Source: an uncultured beta proteobacterium (GTDB lineage Bacteria > Pseudomonadota > Gammaproteobacteria > Burkholderiales > Burkholderiaceae). Taken from it: DNA of 36,186 nucleotides. The notes under the pieces were generated by a model. The model made no database searches. It saw nothing but the letters and a program-made list of their open reading frames with translations, and had not been told where the DNA came from. The position numbers and the translations under genes are program-made. The stretch spans positions 1 to 36,186 of the forward strand of contig CAIQUZ010000012.1 in NCBI GenBank assembly GCA_903875135.1. The letters run 5' to 3'. Shown one piece after another: positions 9,985 to 20,587 of the stretch (positions are counted from its first letter, which is position 1; the number at the start of each line of letters is the position of its first letter).

Positions 9985-10063
9985 ATGAATTAAGTAATAA
10001 AAATAGAGATTGTTTTAAGTAAACATCATTGACTGAATTGTGACGAAAGAATTAGGAGCATTT

Positions 10064-13039
<2,976 letters not shown>

Positions 13040-13081
13040 GCAAGATATTTGTAATATGACGAAATTAGATGGAGAAATGTG

Positions 13082-14263
13082 ATGTTGAATTGGGAAGATG
13101 ATACCCCGGTAGCGCCGGTAAAAGTAATGCCTACGCCAATGCCTGAAGTGAGAGCTACTCTTGCGACACCGGTGGCAATGAGTACGCCATTACCGAATGA
13201 GGCAATAGCTCCTATACAGGCTGCTGCAGTAGATTTAGATGCAAATCGTCGCGTGAATGTTGCCGATAAAAGAATCATTAATGGTCAAACAGACGTCAAT
13301 CAGTTGGTGCCATTCAAATATAAATGGGCCTGGGAAAAATATTTAGCCGGATGTGCAAATCATTGGATGCCTCAAGAAGTCAATATGACGCGCGATATTG
13401 CAACTTGGAAAGATCCGAATGGATTGACCGAAGATGAGCGTCGCATTATCAAAAGGAATCTTGGTTTCTTTGTCACCGCAGACTCTTTAGCGGCAAATAA
13501 CATTGTTCTTGGTACGTACCGTCAGATAACAGCACCTGAATGCCGTCAGTATTTATTGCGTCAAGCATTTGAAGAGGCGATTCATACGCACGCCTATCAA
13601 TATATTGTCGAATCTCTTGGTTTGGATCAAGCAGAAATTTTTAATGCGTATCACGAAGTACCTTCGATTCGCGCAAAAGATGAATTTCTTTTACCATTTA
13701 TAGATGCATTAACGGACCCTTCTTTCAAAACTGGCACACCAGAAGCAGATCAAAAATTATTAAAATCATTGATTGTTTTTTCGTGCATTATGGAAGGATT
13801 GTTCTTTTATGTTGGTTTTACGCAAATCCTTGCAATGGGTCGTCAAAACAAAATGACGGGTGCCGCAGAGCAGTATCAATACATCTTAAGAGATGAGTCA
13901 CTGCACTGCAATTTTGGTATCGATATGATTAATCAAATTAAGCTTGAGAACCCCCATTTATGGACCTCTGCGTTCAAAGATGAGTTGAAAGAATTGTTCG
14001 CTGAGGCTGTCGAATTAGAGTATAAATATGCAGAGGATACGATGCCTCGTGGAGTGCTTGGACTCAACGCACCCATGTTCAAAAGTTACCTCAGATACAT
14101 TTGTAATCGTCGATGTATGCAAATAGGACTTGACGCGATGTTCCCAAATGAAGAGAATCCATTTCCATGGATGTCAGAAATGATTGATTTGAAAAAAGAG
14201 AGAAATTTTTTCGAAACAAGAGTGATTGAGTATCAAACTGGAGGCGCATTGAGTTGGGATTAA
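13082..14263 (+). CDS. nrdB: Ribonucleoside-diphosphate reductase, beta subunit (class Ia)
   Basis: Provides the diiron-tyrosyl radical for NrdA. In the 393-residue product the ligand motifs are D134 (VTADS), E165 and H168 in EEAIHTHAY, with the radical-bearing tyrosine at Y172, equivalent to E. coli Y122; the second half has CIMEG and ESLHCNFG ligand motifs. Residues 5-58 form a proline/alanine/valine-rich, probably disordered, N-terminal extension. A GTG lies one codon before the ATG; ATG 13082 is preferred because GGAGA at 13071-13075 is better spaced. The gene forms an operon with nrdA and ends before a strong terminator at 14446-14479, leaving a long 3' untranslated region. Confidence 0.97.
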   Translation: MLNWEDDTPVAPVKVMPTPMPEVRATLATPVAMSTPLPNEAIAPIQAAAVDLDANRRVNVADKRIINGQTDVNQLVPFKYKWAWEKYLAGCANHWMPQEVNMTRDIATWKDPNGLTEDERRIIKRNLGFFVTADSLAANNIVLGTYRQITAPECRQYLLRQAFEEAIHTHAYQYIVESLGLDQAEIFNAYHEVPSIRAKDEFLLPFIDALTDPSFKTGTPEADQKLLKSLIVFSCIMEGLFFYVGFTQILAMGRQNKMTGAAEQYQYILRDESLHCNFGIDMINQIKLENPHLWTSAFKDELKELFAEAVELEYKYAEDTMPRGVLGLNAPMFKSYLRYICNRRCMQIGLDAMFPNEENPFPWMSEMIDLKKERNFFETRVIEYQTGGALSWD

Positions 14264-14445
14264 TAACTCGAAGTTGTCTCCGATAAATTGGAGATGTACG
14301 GATTGAACATTAGACGTTGGAAGTTGACGAATCAGAAAAAAAGTTCGAAAAAACGGACGGGAGAAGTTTCCCTTAAAAATGTAGCAACGTTGAATTTACA
14401 AAATTTTAGTATGACAAAGCGTCAAAGTACGCTAGCAGAATTAAG

Positions 14446-14479
14446 AAAGCCGTTCCAAGAAGTTGGAATGGCTTTTTTT
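14446..14479 (+). terminator. Rho-independent terminator of nrdAB
   Basis: AAAGCCGTTCCAA (14446-14458) pairs with TTGGAATGGCTTT (14463-14475) around the 4-nt loop GAAG, with one G-U wobble, and runs into seven T residues (14473-14479). Very strong intrinsic terminator. Confidence 0.92.
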
Positions 14480-14543
14480 ACGAGGTTCATGGGACTATTT
14501 CGCAGTGTTGGGAATAGAAACATGAATGGCTCATTCGTTTGTG

Positions 14544-14567
14544 CCGATTTTCTACCCAGAGAGTCGG
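14544..14567 (+). other. Hairpin in the leader of the histone-like gene
   Basis: CCGATTTTCT (14544-14553) pairs along its full length with AGAGAGTCGG (14558-14567), with two G-U wobbles, around the loop ACCC. No T run follows, so it is not an intrinsic terminator. It may stabilise or regulate the mRNA. Confidence 0.45.
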
Positions 14568-14631
14568 TTCGGAACGCTTGGGTCTTCTTTAACTGTAGTT
14601 TGTATAACTTCTCACTTGAAGGAGCATGAAA

Positions 14632-15042
14632 ATGGCAACTGCCAAGAAAAAACCCGCTGCTAAGAAACCTGCAGCTAAAAAAGTTGTAGCAAAGAAACCA
14701 GCTGCTAAAAAAGTTGCTGCTAAGAAGCCTGCTGCTAAAAAAGTAGCTGCTAAAAAGCCTGCTGCTAAAAAAGTAGCTGCTAAGAAGCCTGCTGCTAAAA
14801 AAGCTGCTGCTAAGAAGCCTGCTGCTAAGAAGCCTGCTGCTAAAAAAGTAGCTGCTAAGAAGCCTGCTGCTAAAAAAGCTGCTGCTAAGAAGCCTGCTGC
14901 AAAAAAAAAAGTAGTTAAGGCGCCAGCTAAAAAGGCCGCTGCAAAGCCAGCAGTTAAAAAGCCAGTTGTAGCAAGTGCACCAACAAAAACTGCTTTGAAT
15001 CCAACTGCTGCATGGCCTTTTCCTACCGGTAGCCGTCCCTAA
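14632..15042 (+). CDS. Histone H1-like alanine/lysine-rich DNA-binding protein
   Basis: Nucleoid-associated protein of the bacterial H1-like/AlgP type, able to bind DNA through a lysine-rich unstructured body. The 136 residues are almost entirely AAKKP and AAKKV pentads, in tandem from about residue 8 to 100, followed by a less regular AK/PV region and the tail [16 protein letters not shown], which I recognise from Burkholderiales homologues. ATG 14632 is chosen over 14626 because AAGGAG (14619-14624) is 7 nt away from it but only 1 nt from the earlier ATG. It is monocistronic, lying between two intrinsic terminators. The repeat length probably varies between strains (inference). Confidence 0.88.
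   Translation: MATAKKKPAAKKPAAKKVVAKKPAAKKVAAKKPAAKKVAAKKPAAKKVAAKKPAAKKAAAKKPAAKKPAAKKVAAKKPAAKKAAAKKPAAKKKVVKAPAKKAAAKPAVKKPVVASAPTKTALNPTAAWPFPTGSRP
14701..14895 (+). repeat. 30-nt tandem repeat inside the histone-like gene, 6.5 copies
   Basis: A 30-nt unit encoding [10 protein letters not shown] or [10 protein letters not shown] (units start GCTGCTAAAAAAG) recurs at 14701, 14731, 14761, 14791, 14836 and 14866, with a 15-nt half unit at 14821. The copies are nearly identical even at silent sites, which points to recent expansion or homogenisation rather than selection on protein alone. Confidence 0.9.
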
Positions 15043-15093
15043 TTTAGACGGTTTCCGAAAGGCAACAGCTGTATTAGCTTCAGAAGTATCTAG

Positions 15094-15125
15094 CCCACCT
15101 CGGTGAAAACCTTGGTGGGTTTTTC
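15094..15125 (+). terminator. Rho-independent terminator of the histone-like gene
   Basis: CCCACC (15094-15099) pairs with GGTGGG (15114-15119), and inside it GGT (15102-15104) pairs with ACC (15109-15111) around GAAA, with a small TC/TT internal loop. A T run follows (15120-15124). It lies directly beside the stop of the opposing kinase gene. Confidence 0.85.
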
Positions 15126-16085
15126 TTATGAAAAATCGTAGTGAAACGCCTTGATAAAGAGTTCATGTAGGATCTCAATAGACGGCGTATGATTTTGAGG
15201 GCCTTCAAAGGCAATTTTGATCGCACCCATCAATGAACCCAGTTTGCCGGTTGTTTCCCAATCAAGTCCATTTTCGATACCGTAAAGTAAACCGGCTCGA
15301 AAGGCATCACCACAACCTGTTGGATCAACTGGATTCTCAACAAATACTGCTGGGATTTGGATCGTTTGCCCATCGGTATAGATTTCTGCACCTTGAGCAC
15401 CTTTGGTCACAACTAAGGCCTTCACATGTTGAGCAATTTCAGAAAGTGGCATACCGGTTCTTTGAGCCAGCATTTCTCCTTCATAGTCGTTGACAGCAAT
15501 GTAAGTAGCTTGCTCTATAAATATTTTTAACTCATCCCCATTGAACATGGGAAGTCCTTGACCTGGGTCAAAGATAAATGGCACTTTAGACTCAACAAAT
15601 TGTTTCGCGTGCAAAATCATGCCAGCGCGACCATCCGGCGCTAAAATTCCCAACTCAATAGGATTGGATGAAGTTTTTAAAGAAAGTACCGCGGTGGCAA
15701 CATTATTTAAATACGATTCATCCATTGCTCCAGGATGAAAGGCTGTAATTTGATTATTGTCCCGATCAGTTGTGATCATTGCTTGTGCTGTAAACGCTTC
15801 TGGAACCTCACGAATAAAGTCTGTATTGATACCGTATTTATTAAATTGATCAAAATAAGTGCCAGCGTCTCCACCGACAGTGGCCATAATCATCGGCTCA
15901 CCTTGAAGCAATTTTAGGTTATAGGCAATATTGCCCGCGCAACCGCCAAATTCACGACGCATGTGGGGGACTAAAAAAGCAACATTCAGAATATGAAGTT
16001 GGTCAGGGAGTATTTGTTCCTGAAACCGACCTTCGAAAGACATTATTGTGTCAAAAGCGATAGAACCACAGATCAGACTTGCCAT
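15126..16085 (-). CDS. PfkB-family carbohydrate/nucleoside kinase
   Basis: Ribokinase-fold kinase; the betaproteobacterial branch is often annotated as adenosine-kinase-like, but the substrate cannot be read from sequence. In the 319 residues the PfkB N-terminal motif GGCAGNIAYNL is at 47-57 and the C-terminal motif DPTGCGDAFRAG at 254-265, with D260 the expected catalytic base. It is the last gene of the minus-strand run that begins at aroQ or accB, 35 bp after the DUF3426 gene. Its stop lies next to the terminator of the convergent histone-like gene. Confidence 0.85.
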   Translation of the reverse strand: MASLICGSIAFDTIMSFEGRFQEQILPDQLHILNVAFLVPHMRREFGGCAGNIAYNLKLLQGEPMIMATVGGDAGTYFDQFNKYGINTDFIREVPEAFTAQAMITTDRDNNQITAFHPGAMDESYLNNVATAVLSLKTSSNPIELGILAPDGRAGMILHAKQFVESKVPFIFDPGQGLPMFNGDELKIFIEQATYIAVNDYEGEMLAQRTGMPLSEIAQHVKALVVTKGAQGAEIYTDGQTIQIPAVFVENPVDPTGCGDAFRAGLLYGIENGLDWETTGKLGSLMGAIKIAFEGPQNHTPSIEILHELFIKAFHYDFS

Positions 16086-16120
16086 AATTTCCTTTAATTT
16101 TTAAGTGATTAAACCGTATT

Positions 16121-16552
16121 TTAGTGATAAAGCATATGGACTTGAAATCCACTAGCGTCGATTGGCACTTCAAGAGGAATCGATACGGTAATTTCCGTTT
16201 GAGATGCAACACCTTGTATGAGCCAATAATTTTTTTGTGGCAGGGTGTTCGGCAGCCATTCATTGGGTGAGAAATCATGAAAAGCAACAGTATCGCCACT
16301 AGGATTCGATAGAAGTAATTCAATATGAGGTAGCTGGATTTTTTTTAAAACGCCTGGCGCTTCAACTCTTAACTGAAGATGTAAGGTATGGCTGGTGTCT
16401 TCATCAAGATTGAGATTGGTGAACTCAATATTCCAATACGAAATATCTTGTCTTGGTACTTTCGCCCATGTTTGAAATAAAAATAGAGCTTGGACAATCG
16501 CCAATGCGAGTAGCACAAACAACATCACAATTTTGTAGATACGTAAAAGCAT
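16121..16552 (-). CDS. DUF3426-type membrane protein lacking its zinc ribbon
   Basis: Burkholderiales carry a DUF3426 protein after prmA, normally with an N-terminal CxxC zinc ribbon, a membrane helix and a C-terminal beta-rich domain. Here only the helix (residues 4-26) and the DUF3426-like domain remain: YWNIEFTNLNLDEDTS, then a VEAPGVLKKIQLPHIELLLSN-like beta region and an NEWLPNTLPQ segment. No cysteine pair is present. ATG 16552 gives 143 residues; an in-frame ATG at 16588 overlaps prmA by 28 bp and is equally open. Neither has a strong Shine-Dalgarno. Function unknown. The family match is by pattern and context. Confidence 0.65.
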   Translation of the reverse strand: MLLRIYKIVMLFVLLALAIVQALFLFQTWAKVPRQDISYWNIEFTNLNLDEDTSHTLHLQLRVEAPGVLKKIQLPHIELLLSNPSGDTVAFHDFSPNEWLPNTLPQKNYWLIQGVASQTEITVSIPLEVPIDASGFQVHMLYH

Positions 16553-16560
16553 CAGAAACT

Positions 16561-17487
16561 TTAACCTTGTCCGGCTAATAAAACCCATCCCTCAGAGTGA
16601 GCAGTGATGGTTAATTTGATCCACGGAGCATAAGTAGCGATGACGTCATTGGCTTGGCGCTCTAAGATGCCTGATAACGCTAAACGAGAGCCCTTTTGTA
16701 AAAAGCCACAGATGGCAGGCGCTAAAACTTGTAGTGGGTTTGCTAAGATATTAGCAACGACAATGTCAAATGTTTGATCATCCTGAGAGTGATCAGGTAG
16801 TGTGAATGCAATATCAACATCATTTTGCAGAGCATTTTGTCGGCTAGCGATAACCGCTTGTGGATCGATATCAATTCCTACAACAAGAGTGGCACCTAAT
16901 TTTTTTGCGGCAATCGCTAAAATGCCGGAGCCACATCCATAATCTAAAACGGAAGAGTTACGAAGTTGAGTCGCATCAGAAAGCTGCTCTAGCCACTGTA
17001 AGCAGAGTTTTGTTGTTGGATGACTACCGGTGCCAAATGCGAGCCCCGGATCAACAGCGAGGCATATAGAGCCATCTGGAAGGTTGTTAGGTTGCGTATG
17101 CCAGGATGGAACAACCCACATCCGTTCTGAGATAGGTATCGGTTCAAATTGGGATTGTGTCAGTTCAACCCAATTTTGATCTTCAAGAATACTTTCAGTG
17201 TAAGTATCAACCGCTAATCCTGCTTGAATTAATTCTGCAAGAATCGCCTCAGTATGTTGTGGATATTGATCCCATAGGACGTCATCAAATAATGCTTGTA
17301 CGATGGATTCATTCCAGGCGGCAACACTTGGGCTCATGCCAGGCTCTCCGTAAAGAGGAGACTCTTCTGGTGTGTCTGCTTGGGCATCTTCGACACTAAT
17401 CGACAAAGCACCAAGCTCCATTAAAGCGTCCCCAAGTTCTTCAGCCGTATGCGCGTCTACTGAAAACTTTAATTCGCGGTAGCTCAT
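16561..17487 (-). CDS. prmA: Ribosomal protein L11 methyltransferase
   Basis: Trimethylates ribosomal protein L11 using S-adenosylmethionine. The 308-residue product has an N-terminal L11-recognition domain (1-about 100), then DPGLAFGTGSHPTT at 146-159, DYGCGSGILAIAAKKLGA at 182-199 (SAM-binding motif I), and VVANILANPL (catalytic motif). It starts four bases after accC ends and is expected to be translated from the same message. The accB-accC-prmA order is conserved in proteobacteria. Confidence 0.97.
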   Translation of the reverse strand: MSYRELKFSVDAHTAEELGDALMELGALSISVEDAQADTPEESPLYGEPGMSPSVAAWNESIVQALFDDVLWDQYPQHTEAILAELIQAGLAVDTYTESILEDQNWVELTQSQFEPIPISERMWVVPSWHTQPNNLPDGSICLAVDPGLAFGTGSHPTTKLCLQWLEQLSDATQLRNSSVLDYGCGSGILAIAAKKLGATLVVGIDIDPQAVIASRQNALQNDVDIAFTLPDHSQDDQTFDIVVANILANPLQVLAPAICGFLQKGSRLALSGILERQANDVIATYAPWIKLTITAHSEGWVLLAGQG

Positions 17488-17491
17488 TGGG

Positions 17492-18868
17492 TTAAGCGCC
17501 TATCTTTTTGATATTGCGAGATTCAGCCTGTTCCTCTAATCGGTGTTCAAGGTAATGAATACTGGTGCCACCGAGATTGAATTTTGGGTCAACCATCATT
17601 TCTCGGTGCAGTGGGATATTCGTTTTTACACCATCAACCACCATTTCAGAAAGAGCAATCCGCATTCTACGGATGGCTTGATCGCGTGTCTTTCCATAGG
17701 AGATTAATTTGCCGATCATCGAATCATAATTTGCGGGGACTGTATATCCAGCATAAACATGCGAATCAACACGAATGCCAGGGCCTCCAGGAGTATGCCA
17801 AGCCAAGATCTTACCTGGACTAGGGGTAAATTTAAAAGGATCCTCAGCGTTAATTCGACACTCTATGGCATGACCTCTAAATTCAATATCGCGTTGCCGA
17901 AAAGCCAGTTTTTCGCCTGCCGCAATTTTGATTTGTTCTTGAACAATGTCGATGCCAGTGATTAACTCAGTCACCGGATGTTCAACTTGCACCCGAGTAT
18001 TCATTTCGATAAAGAAAAATTCATTATTTTCAAATAGGAATTCAAAAGTGCCGGCACCGCGATAACCGATTTTTCGGCAGGCGAGGGCGCATCGTTCTCC
18101 AATTTTCGCAATTAAGCGACGATCAATACCCGGTGCAGGCGCCTCTTCAATCACTTTTTGATGTCGTCGCTGCATCGAGCAATCACGCTCACCTAACCAA
18201 ACAGCATTTTTAAAAGTATCTGCAAGGATTTGAATTTCAATATGGCGAGGATTAGTCAGGAATTTTTCCATATACACTTCAGGATTTCCAAAAGCACGCC
18301 CAGCTTCTTCCCGCGTCATGCTGACCGCATTCAGTAAATGCGCTTCCGAATGGACGACGCGCATGCCACGTCCACCACCCCCACCAGAAGCTTTAATGAT
18401 GACGGGATAACCTACTTTCTTACCTATTGCCAAAATTTCTTTTGGATTGTCGGGCAGAGCACCATCTGAACCAGGCACGCAGGGAACTCCTGCAGCAATC
18501 ATGGCTTGTTTAGCAGAAACCTTATCACCCATTAAACGAATCGATTCCGCCGTTGGACCAATAAAAACAAAACCCGATTTTTCAACACGGTCAGCAAAGT
18601 CAGCATTTTCCGACAAGAAGCCATAGCCCGGATGAATCGCTTGCGCATCCGTCACTTCTGCTGCTGAAATAATAGCGGGCATATTGAGGTAGCTTTGAGC
18701 TGATGCTGGAGGGCCGATACAAACAGCTTCATCCGCTAACTTGACATACTTAGCTTCTTTATCGATTGTTGAGTACACAACGACATTCTTAATGCCCAAC
18801 TCTCGACAGGCGCGTTGAATACGAAGAGCGATTTCGCCACGATTGGCGATCAGGATTTTGTCAAACAT
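17492..18868 (-). CDS. accC: Acetyl-CoA carboxylase, biotin carboxylase subunit
   Basis: ATP-grasp enzyme that carboxylates the biotin of AccB, the first half of malonyl-CoA synthesis. The 458-residue length is close to E. coli AccC (449). Visible: [13 protein letters not shown] at 4-16, [11 protein letters not shown] at 79-89, the glycine-rich ATP loop GGGGGRGMR at 162-170, [19 protein letters not shown], and [14 protein letters not shown]. It is separated from accB by 9 bp, so the two are co-translated. Confidence 0.98.
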   Translation of the reverse strand: MFDKILIANRGEIALRIQRACRELGIKNVVVYSTIDKEAKYVKLADEAVCIGPPASAQSYLNMPAIISAAEVTDAQAIHPGYGFLSENADFADRVEKSGFVFIGPTAESIRLMGDKVSAKQAMIAAGVPCVPGSDGALPDNPKEILAIGKKVGYPVIIKASGGGGGRGMRVVHSEAHLLNAVSMTREEAGRAFGNPEVYMEKFLTNPRHIEIQILADTFKNAVWLGERDCSMQRRHQKVIEEAPAPGIDRRLIAKIGERCALACRKIGYRGAGTFEFLFENNEFFFIEMNTRVQVEHPVTELITGIDIVQEQIKIAAGEKLAFRQRDIEFRGHAIECRINAEDPFKFTPSPGKILAWHTPGGPGIRVDSHVYAGYTVPANYDSMIGKLISYGKTRDQAIRRMRIALSEMVVDGVKTNIPLHREMMVDPKFNLGGTSIHYLEHRLEEQAESRNIKKIGA

Positions 18869-18877
18869 AAAATCCCC

Positions 18878-19348
18878 TTATGCGATCACAAACAAAGGCT
18901 GGTCAAATTCGACACCTTGGCCGTTATCAACTAAGATTTGTTTGACGACACCGTCAAATTCAGATTCAATTTCATTTAATAATTTCATGGCTTCAATAAT
19001 GCACAGAGTTTGTCCCATTTTGACAATATCTCCTACTTTGACAAAATCAGGAGCCTCTGGATTCGGGGCACGATAGAACGTACCAACCATCGGAGACTTC
19101 ATGATATTGCCGACAGGGGGCTCTATTACTTCAGGGGTTGGTATTAAAGTATTCGTTGTTAAGGTGTTTTCCACACCGACTTGTGGATTTGTGTTGTACG
19201 TTGCGGGGATATGCACTTGTTGAATACCGGCAGTCGGTGCTCGATGATTCACAATTCGAACCTTTTCTTCCCCTTCTGACATTTCTAATTCAGAAATCCC
19301 CGATTCAGCCACTAGGTCGATGAGTGTTTTTAGTTTTCTCAAGTCCAT
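18878..19348 (-). CDS. accB: Acetyl-CoA carboxylase, biotin carboxyl carrier protein
   Basis: Carries the biotin that shuttles CO2 between AccC and AccAD. In the 156 residues the N terminus is [18 protein letters not shown], as in BCCPs. A proline/threonine/valine-rich linker spans about 35-78 and the biotinyl domain 80-156, with EAMKLLNE at 119-126; K122 is the biotinylation site. [12 protein letters not shown] (84-95) includes the thumb region. A clear Shine-Dalgarno AAGGATAT precedes the start, 42 bp after aroQ. In E. coli AccB represses its own operon; whether that holds here is unknown. Confidence 0.97.
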   Translation of the reverse strand: MDLRKLKTLIDLVAESGISELEMSEGEEKVRIVNHRAPTAGIQQVHIPATYNTNPQVGVENTLTTNTLIPTPEVIEPPVGNIMKSPMVGTFYRAPNPEAPDFVKVGDIVKMGQTLCIIEAMKLLNEIESEFDGVVKQILVDNGQGVEFDQPLFVIA

Positions 19349-19390
19349 AAAATATCCTTTTGATCAGTCAGTGAAGAGTGAAATAATTAA

Positions 19391-19849
19391 TTAATGTGAT
19401 TGGGCAATGATGGCTTGCAAAGCGAGTTCATAACCAATTGACCCAAGACCACAAATCACACCGACCGCCACATCGGAAAAGTAGGAGTGATGTCGAAATG
19501 ATTCTCGTTGGTGAATGTTGGATAAATGTACCTCGATAAATGGAATATTGACGCCAACGAGGGCGTCACGCATGGCAACACTTGTATGGGAGTAACCGCC
19601 TGGATTCACAATGATAAAAGTGACACCTTCTTTTTTTGCTGCCTGAATACGGTCAATGATTTCACCTTCATGGTTGCTTTGGTAGGTGCTGAGGCTGACA
19701 TGAGCTTTTGCGGCTTGAGCAAAGAGCTTTGTGTGGATGTCATCCAGTGTTTCATGACCATAAATATCAGGTTCACGGGTTCCTAGCAAATTCAAATTAG
19801 GGCCCTGTAAAACAAGTACTGAAGCGATTGTGTGTTTATCTGCGCTCAT
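19391..19849 (-). CDS. aroQ: 3-Dehydroquinate dehydratase, type II
   Basis: Third step of the shikimate pathway. In the 152 residues, [17 protein letters not shown] at 15-31 has the catalytic arginine R25 and tyrosine Y30. [13 protein letters not shown] follows, then [15 protein letters not shown] and [20 protein letters not shown], which carry the remaining active-site residues. It is placed immediately upstream of accB, as in many proteobacteria, probably heading the operon. aroE for the next step lies 5 kb away in this window. Confidence 0.97.
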   Translation of the reverse strand: MSADKHTIASVLVLQGPNLNLLGTREPDIYGHETLDDIHTKLFAQAAKAHVSLSTYQSNHEGEIIDRIQAAKKEGVTFIIVNPGGYSHTSVAMRDALVGVNIPFIEVHLSNIHQRESFRHHSYFSDVAVGVICGLGSIGYELALQAIIAQSH

Positions 19850-19964
19850 CTTCGGTGATTTCCTTGAAAAGAGTCATTTGAAGGTGTTCAGTATAACTGA
19901 TGAATTTAGCCAAAATCACTGGAATGAATAGAAAAATGAAATAACACCCCAACATAAGGAGTAA

Positions 19965-20000
19965 ATGATGGCTAAACTGACATTAAATTTATTTAATTAA
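19965..20000 (+). other. Possible 11-residue ORF with strong Shine-Dalgarno
   Basis: TAAGGAG (19956-19962) precedes ATGATG and the short frame MMAKLTLNLFN, whose stop overlaps the 3' end of the tlpA-like gene on the other strand. It may be the stump of a deleted gene, a real micropeptide, or chance. No family match is possible at this length. Confidence 0.2.
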
Positions 20001-20561
20001 CTTTAAAATCGACTTATTTACGTCATCTTCGGTTAATTTTCCTAATTTAGAAAAAACTTTATTGCCGTCAGGGCTAATAATGATTGTGTAGGGTAAAGCG
20101 CCTTGTTCATTACCCAATTTTTTCCCCCAATTACTACCATCTAGGCCGCCCACAATAATTTGATAAGGTACGTTTGTTTTTGTCAGAAATTCCCGAATAT
20201 TCGATGGTGAGTCAATGCCGATACCAATAAATTGAACCTTTGAAGCATCAGATTCTGAGCTCAGTTTGGCAAGAAGCGGCATTTCCTCGACGCAAGGCGG
20301 GCACCAAGATGCCCAAAAGTTGACAACCAAAGTTTTATTTTTCCAAGCAGTGGTATCAATCGCTTGCGATTGGGCGTCATACCAAGGACTTTCTAGAAAG
20401 GATTGATAGATACCTTGGGGAAGAGGAGGCGTTGACTCCTGATGTCGAAGATAGGAAGCACCAACACCGATTAAAAGACTCACCAATCCAATCATGCCAA
20501 GCATCAGAAGTAAGGGAAATTGTTTTTTTAGAGCTTCTTTTCTATTTAATTCTTCAGACAT
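19989..20561 (-). CDS. TlpA-family membrane-anchored thiol-disulfide oxidoreductase
   Basis: Thioredoxin-fold protein expected in the periplasm as a reductant for cytochrome c assembly or other cysteine substrates. In the 190 residues there is a single N-terminal membrane helix (about 15-38), then the redox motif WCPPC with C87 and C90 (NFWASWCPPCVEEMP). The AlkC/TSA-like fold continues with FIGIGIDS and LPYTIIISPDG, the cis-proline region. It is divergent from mpl across only 26 bp, so the two share a small promoter region. The gap to aroQ is 139 bp, so it is probably a separate unit. Confidence 0.9.
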   Translation of the reverse strand: MSEELNRKEALKKQFPLLLMLGMIGLVSLLIGVGASYLRHQESTPPLPQGIYQSFLESPWYDAQSQAIDTTAWKNKTLVVNFWASWCPPCVEEMPLLAKLSSESDASKVQFIGIGIDSPSNIREFLTKTNVPYQIIVGGLDGSNWGKKLGNEQGALPYTIIISPDGNKVFSKLGKLTEDDVNKSILKLIK

Positions 20562-20587
20562 TCTGTTTCCTTCGCTAAAATTACGTT

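Larger units (their letters stand above)
9666..10063. other. 398-bp non-coding control region upstream of nrdA
   Basis: No credible ORF. From left to right: a weak hairpin AATGTC/GACATT (9704-9709 with 9718-9723) that may terminate the ampD transcript; a candidate promoter (9788-9817); two candidate NrdR boxes (9839-9884); a GC-rich potentially structured block (9929-9984); then AT-rich DNA up to a good Shine-Dalgarno AGGAG at 10054-10058. It is the longest gene-free stretch of the window. Confidence 0.7.
14264..14631. other. Gene-free stretch between nrdB and the histone-like gene
   Basis: About 180 bp of nrdB 3' untranslated region with a small hairpin TCTCC/GGAGA (14277-14281 with 14290-14294), then the nrdAB terminator (14446-14479), then a leader of about 150 bp for the histone-like gene with a stable hairpin (14544-14567). 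An open frame spanning 14288-14629 crosses the terminator and resembles nothing known. I found no clear promoter; TATAAC at 14603-14608 lacks a good -35 box. Confidence 0.6.

Noticed and set aside
9666..10063. Known cobalamin or other riboswitch class before nrdA
   Set aside because: I could not find the conserved core of any class I know, and the gene product is a class Ia, cobalamin-independent reductase. Kept only as an unassigned structured-leader candidate.
14288..14629. 113-codon open frame between nrdB and the histone-like gene
   Set aside because: It crosses a very strong intrinsic terminator (14446-14479) and the leader hairpin, has no good Shine-Dalgarno, and its protein looks like translated non-coding DNA.
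14701..14895. CRISPR-like array
   Set aside because: The repeats are contiguous, lack unique spacers and encode [10 protein letters not shown] in frame.
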